A DNA stretch of 38,739 nucleotides, from contig NZ_SDKD01000032.1 in the NCBI RefSeq assembly GCF_004521915.1, forward strand, positions 1 through 38,739, written 5' to 3'. The DNA comes from Brevibacillus migulae (lineage in GTDB: Bacteria > Bacillota > Bacilli > Brevibacillales > Brevibacillaceae). The position numbers and the translations under genes are program-made. Positions 6,670 through 14,700 of this stretch are shown in pieces. The notes under the pieces are model-generated. The model had not been told where the DNA came from. It ran no database searches and was given only the letters and a program-made list of their open reading frames with translations. The first letter of the stretch is position 1, and the number at the start of each line of letters is the position of its first letter.

Positions 6670-7269
6670 TCAATAAACGGTATAGGTTTGCCCGGTTTGT
6701 GCTCCTTCTACGCTCTTTCGATACGCTTGTGCCACTCGGTTTCCGGGAACGGGGACAAATCCGGGAAAAAACGGTTCATACTTGCTGAAGGATTCGGTCA
6801 ACACAGTCGGACTGACGTTATTGATGCGGATCCCGCGCGGCATTTCAATCGCCGCTGCCTGAACAAAAGCTCTGACACCACCGCTGGCCATCGCCGCTGA
6901 GATGCCCCCGACGATGGGGTCATCCATGATAACCCCAGTCGTTAAGGTAAAGCTCCCCCTGTCATTGACAGCGTCCAATCCGAGCAGGACCAGATTGACT
7001 TGGCCTTTTAATTTGCTTTCAATGGCGATCTCGTTTTTTTCAGGCGTCAATTCCGCGAGCGGCCCAAAGTGCACGGCTCCCGGAGTGCTGATGACCGCAT
7101 CAACCTTGCCCACGGAATCATACATGGCGGTAATGCTTGCAGGTGAGGTCAGATCGACGAATACATCCGAGCTGCTTCGGCCCGCTGCAATGATTTCATG
7201 CCGGGCTTCCAATTCCTTGCGAATAGCACTGCCGATTGTTCCATTCGCTCCAATCAACAAAATTCTCAT
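6670..7269 (-). CDS. Short-chain dehydrogenase-like protein without the catalytic YxxxK
   Basis: This is a compact Rossmann-fold protein of 199 residues. The N-terminal glycine motif GANGTIG and the late IRINNVSPTVL segment (counterpart of the usual INxVxPG) mark it as an SDR. Where classical SDRs have YxxxK, this protein reads AMASGGVRAF, so the active-site Tyr and Lys are missing. This matches the Lin1944-like SDR subgroup of unknown function, which lacks the active-site residues. A start at 7269 (GGAG 11 nt upstream) looks better than ATG 7278, where GGAG is only 2 nt away. It follows the His-rich lipoprotein gene by 62 nt without a terminator, so the two are probably cotranscribed from the CsoR-type promoter. 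The role is unknown; NAD(P) sensing or binding is possible. Confidence 0.8.
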   Translation of the reverse strand: MRILLIGANGTIGSAIRKELEARHEIIAAGRSSSDVFVDLTSPASITAMYDSVGKVDAVISTPGAVHFGPLAELTPEKNEIAIESKLKGQVNLVLLGLDAVNDRGSFTLTTGVIMDDPIVGGISAAMASGGVRAFVQAAAIEMPRGIRINNVSPTVLTESFSKYEPFFPGFVPVPGNRVAQAYRKSVEGAQTGQTYTVY

Positions 7270-7331
7270 CGGTTTCATAGCTCCTTTACATACGTCTACA
7301 GGGTATCTTTCCGCTTCGTTTATGAGAGGAC

Positions 7332-8612
7332 TTAATGTCCGCTGTGATCGGTGCTTCCATTGTCTAGCGGCGCCGGGGTTCCATGGTCAGCAGGATGAGC
7401 CCCTTGGCTGCCCTGATCCCCTCCACTGCTGTGGCCTCCGTGCCCCTGCCCATTTTGTGCTTCGATCTCAATTAGATGATCGAGGTCGCCCTGCTGTTCA
7501 GCAGAGACCCTCGTTTGATCTCCCACAATATACAAGTGATTGTATGGCCCTTCCGTTGGTTCTTCCTTGTAAAGCGGCTTCAAGGTCGTGAGGTAATCGA
7601 CGAGCGGCTTGGGAGCCTGCTCTCGCTCGGTCAGCAGCAGCGGAGCATGCTTTCCGCGATGAGCAAAGGAGGCAACCGGGATCGCTTCCTTCACGTTTTT
7701 TGCATCCGCCAGCACCAACCCGTGCCCGGCTGTGGTAATTCCCCAGCCAAAACCGGTTTGCGGATCTTTATATGCTGCAAAGGCGATCGCATTGGCAACC
7801 GGGTCGTTTCCTGCAATCCGCACCACTTTGCCATACGACTGCAGTTCTTTTTCCACAGAACGATCGATGACGGATTCAGGCCCAAGCAGATAGATGGTCG
7901 CTTTGCCATTTCGTTTTTTCAAGGAATCTGCGGTTGCTTGCGGTACACTGCCCTTTGTCACATAGAGGAGCGGCTCCGGCATATGAGAAATCCAATTCCC
8001 CGCCGGTACCGCGTACTCCGGTGCTTCAGAGGTAGAAACCACGACGGAGGCGGGAAGGCTGCCGCTTGCTTCCGCATAGTACTGATCAATCGCTGCCGCC
8101 AGTTCTTCCGGCTTTTCTCCGCGTATTTCCTTGACTTTGAAATGACCTGAAAGTTCTTCGGCAACGCTCGCGTCCATGCCAATCGCGATCACTTGGGTAC
8201 CGTCACTAGCCCCCTGGGGATGGAGCCGCATCAATTCATCCATCACTTCCTGCGATACCTTCCCTTTTTCCGTGACAAGGAGTGGGCCATCGCTCGGATG
8301 GTGGACGAGATCCAGCGCCACTAGCTGCGCCTGCCAGCTTTCCTTGGGTGCAAGGAGGACCACATTCGGCTTCGTGCCTGCTTTGGTAGCTGGCCAGATC
8401 ATTTGTGCGGTGGAAATCGACAGGTCCTCCGCATCTTCCCCTTGGATTCGCGTTGTATTTTTGGTTGCTGCAAAAGACACCGCTTGCTCCGCTTTTTGCC
8501 CGGATGTCTGTCCAGCCTCCACGCTCGGATATTGTGCGGAGCACCCAGCAAACAATAGGCTCGCCGCTAATAATCCGGAACCTATCACGTATCTCCTGTT
8601 TGTGTTTTTCAT
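7332..8612 (-). CDS. Cell-wall-binding-repeat (CwbR2-like) lipoprotein with His-rich tail, copper-linked
   Basis: This 426-residue lipoprotein has the lipobox LFAGC (Cys24). Residues about 55-370 form repeated alpha/beta units of the cell wall binding repeat 2 type, seen in phrases such as GPLLVTEKGKVSQEVMDEL, EPLLYVTKGSVPQATADSL and APLLLTEREQAPKPLVDYL. The last 40 residues are low-complexity and rich in His, Gly and Asp (GHGGHSSGG, HPADHG and the terminal DHSGH), a likely metal-binding tail. The ATG has AAGGAGCG upstream. The promoter contains a CsoR-type operator nearly identical to that of copZ. I infer an exported copper-binding or copper-sensing surface lipoprotein made under copper stress. 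The repeat family is fairly clear; the copper role is inference from operator and tail. Confidence 0.82.
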   Translation of the reverse strand: MKNTNRRYVIGSGLLAASLLFAGCSAQYPSVEAGQTSGQKAEQAVSFAATKNTTRIQGEDAEDLSISTAQMIWPATKAGTKPNVVLLAPKESWQAQLVALDLVHHPSDGPLLVTEKGKVSQEVMDELMRLHPQGASDGTQVIAIGMDASVAEELSGHFKVKEIRGEKPEELAAAIDQYYAEASGSLPASVVVSTSEAPEYAVPAGNWISHMPEPLLYVTKGSVPQATADSLKKRNGKATIYLLGPESVIDRSVEKELQSYGKVVRIAGNDPVANAIAFAAYKDPQTGFGWGITTAGHGLVLADAKNVKEAIPVASFAHRGKHAPLLLTEREQAPKPLVDYLTTLKPLYKEEPTEGPYNHLYIVGDQTRVSAEQQGDLDHLIEIEAQNGQGHGGHSSGGDQGSQGAHPADHGTPAPLDNGSTDHSGH

Positions 8613-8649
8613 CGTTCAATCGCTCCTTGCCGTTTTGTTTGATGTGGTT

Positions 8650-8679
8650 ATATTACAATACCCCCGTATAGTATGTCAA
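8650..8679 (-). promoter_or_regulatory. Promoter with second CsoR-type operator
   Basis: On the minus strand TTGACA (8679-8674) and TAATAT (8655-8650) are 18 bases apart. The spacer holds ATACTATAC followed by GGGGG and TATTGTAA, nearly the same as the copZ site at 443-463. Both promoters share the placement of the G-tract palindrome between the -35 and -10 boxes. Confidence 0.75.
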
Positions 8680-8740
8680 ATGCTCTGTTATATTTTTTAT
8701 TTTTGTCAATGGAGGTACCCTATATCCAATCTGTTCCATT

Positions 8741-8795
8741 TGCAAAAAAAAACACCAAGCGAAAAATCGCCGATCGCGACTTTCCGTTTGGTGTT
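8741..8795 (-). terminator. Terminator of the oligopeptide-binding protein gene
   Basis: The outer stem AACACCAA (8751-8758) with TTGGTGTT (8788-8795) closes a longer hairpin with a GC-rich inner part (CGATCGCG region). On the minus strand it runs into nine T residues at 8744-8752. Confidence 0.85.
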
Positions 8796-8806
8796 GGTCC
8801 TGCTTT

Positions 8807-10435
8807 TTATTCCGTGATATCCGCCCATTTAAAGTCTTGGAAGCTCAAGCTGTCGTGCAAGATGTCTTTTACCTTCGGATTTTGCACCCACATGTCGGTG
8901 TAATAATAGACAGGTGCTACCGGCATTGCATCCATGAAGATTTTTTCGGCTTCTGCCAACAGCTGCTTGCGTTTTGCCGGATCTTGTTCTTTTCCGGATT
9001 GGGTCAGCAAATCGGCAAACTTTTTGTCTTCCCAGAAGGTATTGTTGTTCCCGCCGTCTTTGTCTTTAAACATCTCCAGGAAGTTGATTGGATCATTGAA
9101 GTCGCCGGACCAACCCGCACGAGCGATCTGGAAGTTTCCTTGGTCACGGGTTTCGAGGAACACCTTCCACTCTTGGTTAACGATTTTCACGTCAACTCCC
9201 AGGTTGCGTTTCCACATGTCTTGTACGGCTTCTGCGATTTTCTTGTGTCCCTCGCTGGTGTTGTACATCAACGAGATTTCGGGCAGCTTCGTGATTCCCA
9301 GCTCTTTCATGCCTTCCGCCAGTAATTGCTTGGCTTGCTCTACGTCATTGTCCTTGAAATAATCACCGTCATGTACGGCCATCGTCGGAGGGATGAAGCC
9401 CATCGCCGGCAATTCTCCTGCCTGGGATACATTGTCGGTAATGGTTTTGCGATCGATCGCATAGGTGAAAGCTTTCCGGATTTTGACATTATTAAACGGC
9501 GCCTTTTCGGTGTTGAAGACATAGTAGTAGGTACCTGCCGTCGGTTTGATCTGCAGCGTGCCTGCCTCTTGGAGAGCCTTTACGGCATCAAGCGGTACGC
9601 CGCCCATCGGCTCGCCCACCAGATCCAGCTCACCATTTTCAAACATCGACAGCTCTGTGTTTTCATCCTCCACCATCGAAATCTCAATGGCGTCCAGCTT
9701 TACCGCGTCTTTATCCCAGTAGTTCTCGTTCTTTTTCATCACAAGCTTGGCTTTATGCTCCCAGGTTTCCAAGGCGAATGGCCCGTTTCCTACAAACGTA
9801 GCCGCTTCATTGGCCCAGTTCGGGTTGGATTCGACCAGTTTTTTGTTTACCGGGAAGTAGGTGTAGAAGCCCGTCAGCTCCAGGAAATAGGGAGTCGGGT
9901 TTTCCAGCGTTACCTCCAGCGTCTTATCATCAAGCGCTTTTACCCCTACCTGATCAAAGCCGACTTCACCGCTGTTTGCCTTCTCGGCGTTTTTGATGTA
10001 GAAAAGCTGGTAGGAATAATCGGAGGCGGTTTTCGGATCGAGCGCACGCTTCCAGGCAAATTCGAAGTCATGTGCGGTTACCGGATCGCCATTGCTCCAT
10101 TTCGAGTCGCGCAAATGGAACGTATACTTCAAGCCGTCTGGAGAAATATCGATTTTTTCAGCTACGGACTCATGCGGCTTCTCATCCAATCCTGTGCGTG
10201 TCAGACCGTCGAATAAGGCCCGTGCGACGGTACCGCCTGTCGTGTCGGTAATGAGTGCCGGATCAAGGCTCGGTGGTTCCGCTGTAGAGTTGGTGCGCAG
10301 AACCTTTGGGCCGCTGGCTTTTTGTGCTTGCTGTTGATCCCCTGCAGCCGGTTGTGCTGCTTGCGGACCACAGCCGGCCAATACGGCGGACATGATGGTG
10401 GCGGTACTGAGCAGTGCAGCCAGTTTTTTGTTCAT
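8807..10435 (-). CDS. Oligopeptide ABC transporter substrate-binding lipoprotein (OppA family)
   Basis: This 542-residue SBP_bac_5 family protein has the lipobox LAGC (Cys22). Family landmarks are present in order: the ALFDGLTR region, DGLKYTFHLRDSKWSNGDPVTAHDF, and the VNQEWKVFLETRDQGNFQIARAGW block near the C-terminus. The whole OppA length is present. It would capture peptides outside the membrane for an Opp/App permease, but no permease or ATPase genes are adjacent. It is therefore an orphan binding protein that must use a permease encoded elsewhere. I set the start at 10435 because AAGGGGGTTAATCG precedes this ATG; the open frame to 10483 adds no plausible signal. A strong leader hairpin lies at 10471-10510. 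RRNPP pheromones need Opp import, so a link to the peptide system at 5017-6438 is possible but unproven. Confidence 0.93.
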   Translation of the reverse strand: MNKKLAALLSTATIMSAVLAGCGPQAAQPAAGDQQQAQKASGPKVLRTNSTAEPPSLDPALITDTTGGTVARALFDGLTRTGLDEKPHESVAEKIDISPDGLKYTFHLRDSKWSNGDPVTAHDFEFAWKRALDPKTASDYSYQLFYIKNAEKANSGEVGFDQVGVKALDDKTLEVTLENPTPYFLELTGFYTYFPVNKKLVESNPNWANEAATFVGNGPFALETWEHKAKLVMKKNENYWDKDAVKLDAIEISMVEDENTELSMFENGELDLVGEPMGGVPLDAVKALQEAGTLQIKPTAGTYYYVFNTEKAPFNNVKIRKAFTYAIDRKTITDNVSQAGELPAMGFIPPTMAVHDGDYFKDNDVEQAKQLLAEGMKELGITKLPEISLMYNTSEGHKKIAEAVQDMWKRNLGVDVKIVNQEWKVFLETRDQGNFQIARAGWSGDFNDPINFLEMFKDKDGGNNNTFWEDKKFADLLTQSGKEQDPAKRKQLLAEAEKIFMDAMPVAPVYYYTDMWVQNPKVKDILHDSLSFQDFKWADITE

Positions 10436-10470
10436 TCGATTAACCCCCTTGTTTGTTGTCTTTTTTGCGC

Positions 10471-10510
10471 ACGGGACAGGCATGGCAGAAAAAGGTATGT
10501 CTCGTCCCGT
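10471..10510 (-). other. Leader hairpin upstream of the oppA-like gene
   Basis: ACGGGACAGGCAT (10471-10483) can pair with ATGTCTCGTCCCGT (10497-10510) with one bulge and one mismatch, leaving a 13-base loop. No T run follows it, so it is not a terminator. It may stabilise the leader or bind a factor. Confidence 0.45.
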
Positions 10511-10629
10511 TCACCAAATTTTCTATATTTTGCAACGATGTTTGCGCTAGTGTAGCAAGAGAAAATAAACTACTGGTAAATTTTCGATTATCAAAAATAA
10601 ACATTATGTATAGGAAAATAAAGCCATTT

Positions 10630-11037
10630 TTACGGCTCCAGCTTCATCATCGCCCCAAACATTTGCGAAGCGGTGGTAAAGCAGATGTAAGCGCAGAGCT
10701 CCGCGATTTCTTGATCGTCAAACTCCTCTCGCAAGACTTGAAAGACTGTGTCATCGATGTTTTGATGATCCTGAAGCACGATCGTGGCAAAAGCCACGGC
10801 CAACGACTCTTTTGCATCCACATGGACGTCTGAAGGTTTTCCTTTCGCCATGCAATACTCGCACCCATTGCCAAAAGCCAGTGTGCGGCGGACCTGTTCT
10901 TTCAGCTCCGGACGAAGTCTTCCTGTGCTTTCAAAGGTTTCTCCCATTGCATTCCAGGATTTCAGAATCTCCGGATTATGCCCCAGCAGTTTTTGAAACG
11001 GAGTTGCCCCCATGCTTGAAAACGGAATACGCGCCAT
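10630..11037 (-). CDS. Carboxymuconolactone decarboxylase / AhpD-like family protein
   Basis: This 135-residue all-helical protein of the CMD/AhpD family has the redox-type motif CEYC (Cys59 and Cys62) at the start of the core helix pair. The His that AhpD has a few residues later is not present (AKGKPSD instead), so peroxidase-linked activity is uncertain. Such proteins act as small thiol-based reductases or are of unknown function. GAGGAGG lies upstream of the ATG. The gene is divergent from an Lrp/AsnC regulator, with 140 nt between them, and may be its target. Confidence 0.8.
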   Translation of the reverse strand: MARIPFSSMGATPFQKLLGHNPEILKSWNAMGETFESTGRLRPELKEQVRRTLAFGNGCEYCMAKGKPSDVHVDAKESLAVAFATIVLQDHQNIDDTVFQVLREEFDDQEIAELCAYICFTTASQMFGAMMKLEP

Positions 11038-11099
11038 TTTAAATTCCTCCTCAAAAATTGTTTACCGGATGGTTATTTCTATGTTATTAATTATCCAAG

Positions 11100-11165
11100 C
11101 GTTTTCACATTTCGTTTGTAACCAAAACAGACACGCAGCATTTCATTTGTCATTCGTTTTCACAT
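11100..11165. repeat. Pair of 11-bp direct repeats in a divergent promoter region
   Basis: CGTTTTCACAT occurs at 11100-11110 and again at 11155-11165, in the gap between the AhpD-like gene and the lrp-like gene. The 55-bp offset is close to five helical turns, which would place both copies on one face of the DNA. They could be binding sites for the Lrp-type protein. Confidence 0.4.
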
Positions 11166-11177
11166 GGAGGATTACAT

Positions 11178-11627
11178 ATGGATACCATAGACGTGAGGAT
11201 ATTATCCGAGCTGCAAAAAGACAGTCGGCTGTCGATCCGAGAGCTTGCAAAAAGGATCAATCTCTCCGCACCGTCTGTTGCCGAGAGAGTAAGAAAGTTG
11301 GAGGATAAAGGAATTATTGAGGGGTATACGATTAAAATTAACCGCAAAAAAATGGGGTTTCCCATTGATTGCTTTGTCCTAATTACTACGCGAAATGGGG
11401 AACATGAGCGGATCCGGCAATTGGTCGCTGACGATCCGCGCGTAGAGCTCTGCTATCGGATTTCGGGTGATGCTTGCTTTATCGTGAAGCTTTCGGTGGA
11501 AACGTTGGATCAGATCGAAAGCTTTATTAACAAATTAACTCCATATGCGACAACCCGGACGCAGATCGCTTTTTCTCAAGTTCGGGTAGATGCCGATGTT
11601 GGCAGATTGATGTTTGATCAGAATTAA
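11178..11627 (+). CDS. Lrp/AsnC-family transcriptional regulator
   Basis: This 149-residue protein has the standard Lrp layout. The N-terminal winged HTH (about residues 1-60, with LSIRELAKRINLSAPSVAERVRKLEDKGII) is followed by an RAM/ligand domain (about 65-140) that oligomerises and binds an amino acid or similar effector. GGAGG lies 8 nt before the ATG. It is one of only two clear plus-strand genes and is divergent from the AhpD-like gene. Local regulation of that gene and of itself is the usual pattern. The effector is unknown. Confidence 0.92.
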   Translation: MDTIDVRILSELQKDSRLSIRELAKRINLSAPSVAERVRKLEDKGIIEGYTIKINRKKMGFPIDCFVLITTRNGEHERIRQLVADDPRVELCYRISGDACFIVKLSVETLDQIESFINKLTPYATTRTQIAFSQVRVDADVGRLMFDQN

Positions 11628-11693
11628 GCTTTGGTTATCTCTAGCGTTTTCCCGGAAGCATATCTTTTTCCCGGTTAAACCGATGTCAAAAGG

Positions 11694-11739
11694 AAAAGAG
11701 GAATCACAACTGGCTTATCGCCAAGCGGATTCCTCTTTT
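11694..11739. terminator. Bidirectional terminator
   Basis: A perfect 12-bp stem AAAAGAGGAATC (11694-11705) with GATTCCTCTTTT (11728-11739) lies between convergent genes: the Lrp regulator (plus) and the large surface protein (minus). An inner TGGC/GCCA hairpin sits in the loop. A and T runs on both sides allow action in both directions. Confidence 0.85.
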
Positions 11740-11744
11740 GCGGT

Positions 11745-14700
11745 TTAGCGTTTTTTCACCTGCACGGTGTTCGTAGCAGAAAACTCTCCATTTACAACGG
11801 TAATGGTCAGCACCGTTTTGTCCGGAGCATCCTCGCTTACCTCCAGCAAACCATCCTTGCTAATCGTAGCAAATTGATCATCATCGAGGGTATACGCCGT
11901 ACCGGCACTCTCTTTGGTAATCTCTGTTTTGCTCTTGTCCGAATAAATCGCATACACTTTCAGCTGAAGTTTCTTTCCGGCCGTCACCGTTGTTTTGCTT
12001 GGTGACACGGCGATATTTTTCATCGAATGCACGATAACCGACATCTTCGTGGTACTCTTGCCGTTTTTCACGGTGACCGTTGCTTTTGTTCCATCTTTTG
12101 CATCAGGAGAGATGGTAAGTAAGCCGTCTTCACTGACCATCATCACTTCAGGCTTGCTCGATGTGTAAATAGTACCATCCTCACTAGCGCTCAAATCCAC
12201 TTTGCGACCGCTGGCCAGGGTGCCTGTGACTTTGATTGGTTGGCTTGTCCCCGGTTCCAGCTTGACTGTTTTTTGCTCCAGGGTGATGATACGCACACCT
12301 GTTTCAGCTAGCATAAAGGTGGCGAGATTGTTTGTTTGGAATCGTACGACATCATTGATTTTGTCTGTGTTCACTGGCTTGCTCTTGCTGGATGTAAGCT
12401 GTTTCCATGATTTACGCTTAGCATCATAGGAGTATGGTGTCAGCGTTTTTGATTTCCCGTCGTACGGGATGCTGATCAGAATCTCCCCTTTGCGGAAGCT
12501 GCTGATCTCTTTTTCGCCAGCAAAGATGCGAAATGCGTATGCATCGCTTGCCTTAGCGTAATTGCTTGGTACTTTTGCCGCTTTGTTTGCTTCCACGATG
12601 AAGGCTACGTCATCGCCTTTGTATTCGGTAAAGAAAACCGTCGGCAGCTTCATGCTGGCTCCGTCCTCATTTTTCACAGTGACGACAAAACCTCTGTCAG
12701 CAAGCTGCTTCACAATCTCCTTCGTGAAGCTGACAGTTGGCTCTGCTGCCGTTACCGAAACAGGCGCTGCATGGGATTCCTCCGAGACTTGAAACAGCAA
12801 ATGGCGCTCGAGATCGAACATGTCAGCCTTGTCATCCAGTCCATTGCTCCAACTGCTCACTACTGAATCGATTTGCTCCAAGCGGTCCTTAACATTGTCT
12901 ACATCAGTGCTTTCTTCCACTTGAAGTACGTTTTTCGTCTCCAGCAATCGGTTCATTGCCTCGCCTAGCTTGGTCGCAATGTCTCCTTCTACTTGATCGC
13001 TGTCAAGCTTGCTAATGACTTGATTGATCAGGGTGTCAACGGTATCCTTCCCTTGTTCGAATATCCGTTCATCTTCCAGGTCAACGTGGTTGATCACCTT
13101 ATTCAAGCCGGTCTCCAGAAATGTTTCGAGCATCTCGTTCAGCTCTTTCCCTGAAATAACGCCTTTTTCCCATTTCGTAACGAGAGGAACGAATACATCC
13201 GTAACTGTGTTCGATACCAGTTCCAGTTTGGTTGTATCTTGAACGTTACTTGGCTCTACCACATCGGATAGATGCTCCAGGGATTCCTCTACCTGTTCAT
13301 GAATCCATTTTCCGTCCGTGGATTCCTGGATTGCTTCTTTCGCACGCTCATTCAAATTGTTTTGCTGTTCAGGAATCGTGATGGAATGGCCGGATGAAGG
13401 TACAGGTGCTGGTGCAGGTGCTGGTGCTGGTGAACTAGCAGCCTGGCGTGTGACAACAAGCTCGTAAGTACTAGTTGAGCCTCCCTGTGCCGTTACCACG
13501 AGAGCAATGTGATTATCCCCTGTCTGCAGATTCACTGCACTGGAAGAGCCGCTCGTCTTTGCAACGCCGTTTACGGTCATCGTGGCAGTCGGATCCAGCA
13601 AGCTGGCTGACAAGGTCAAGCTGCTTACATCGTGAGGAACGCTCAACGTGTAGGATTGGGTTCCCGGCTGGAATGCTGGGGCCAGTGTTCCTGAGTTAAC
13701 CGTGAAGGCTGACAAGTCCGCCGATACGACATGTACGGTACGTGTAACTTCTGTCGCCGCATTCCCCGTCATATCCGTCACATTATAGTGCAGCGAATAG
13801 GTTCCCGGATGACTCGAATCTACAGAACCACTCACGGCCACTTGATTCGTCAAGTCCAGATCCACGTCGTCGTAAGCCGTAAATCCTGGCTCCGTATATG
13901 GTTGACCGACCAATAGGTAAACTGCTTGATCTCCATTCAGTGTTATGCCGGGCTTACTGGCATCCTGTACATCAAATTCCGCTTGGGCAGTAACCGTCTG
14001 GAACGCCGGCGATCCATTCGTCGTCCCATTATCTTCTATGGTGTAGGTAAAAGACGCCCTCCCTTGGAACGATGGATCCGGGATAAACTCGACCTGCCCG
14101 TTTGCAATGCTGACTGTACCTCCCGTCGGATTGTTGACCGCTGTCACCGTCAGCGTTTGGCTGATCTCGTCCAGTGGCCCTGGTTGATCATTTGTTGTCA
14201 GTGCTGAAAAAGGAATGGCTACGAGCGGAACTCCTTTATTCACGGACTGCAGTGTGTCATTTTGTGCGGTCGGTGCATCATTCACCTCAGTGACGGTGAT
14301 CGTTGCTGGTACGGAGACACTTAATAAGGAGCCGGTTGTGCCTGGAGCAGCTTGCACGTCGAAGCCAAAACCGGTCGTACCATTGGCGTTTTGGGTTGGC
14401 ATGAATTTCAATCCATTGCCCCCTTCGCTTACCGTGATGAAACTTCCCTCATTCACTGGTGTTGTTCCATCATTATGGTACAGTCTTCCGCCTGTGATGT
14501 TGCTGATTTTGTAATGCGTTGTAGTCGAGCCGCCGACTGATCTCGGTGTAATCACAAGCCCCTGCATGCTCAGCGTATCTTCTGCGGTAGCGGCATTTGC
14601 AACAAGCGGCTCATCAGCCGGAGCATCGATATTGAACGATACGGTCCCCTGAGCTGTCTTAAGGCTGGAAGCTCCATTCGTTGTTCCATTGTCTTCGACG

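Noticed and set aside
9326..10216. A 296-codon plus-strand frame
   Set aside because: It is antisense to the conserved oppA-like gene and shows no domain.
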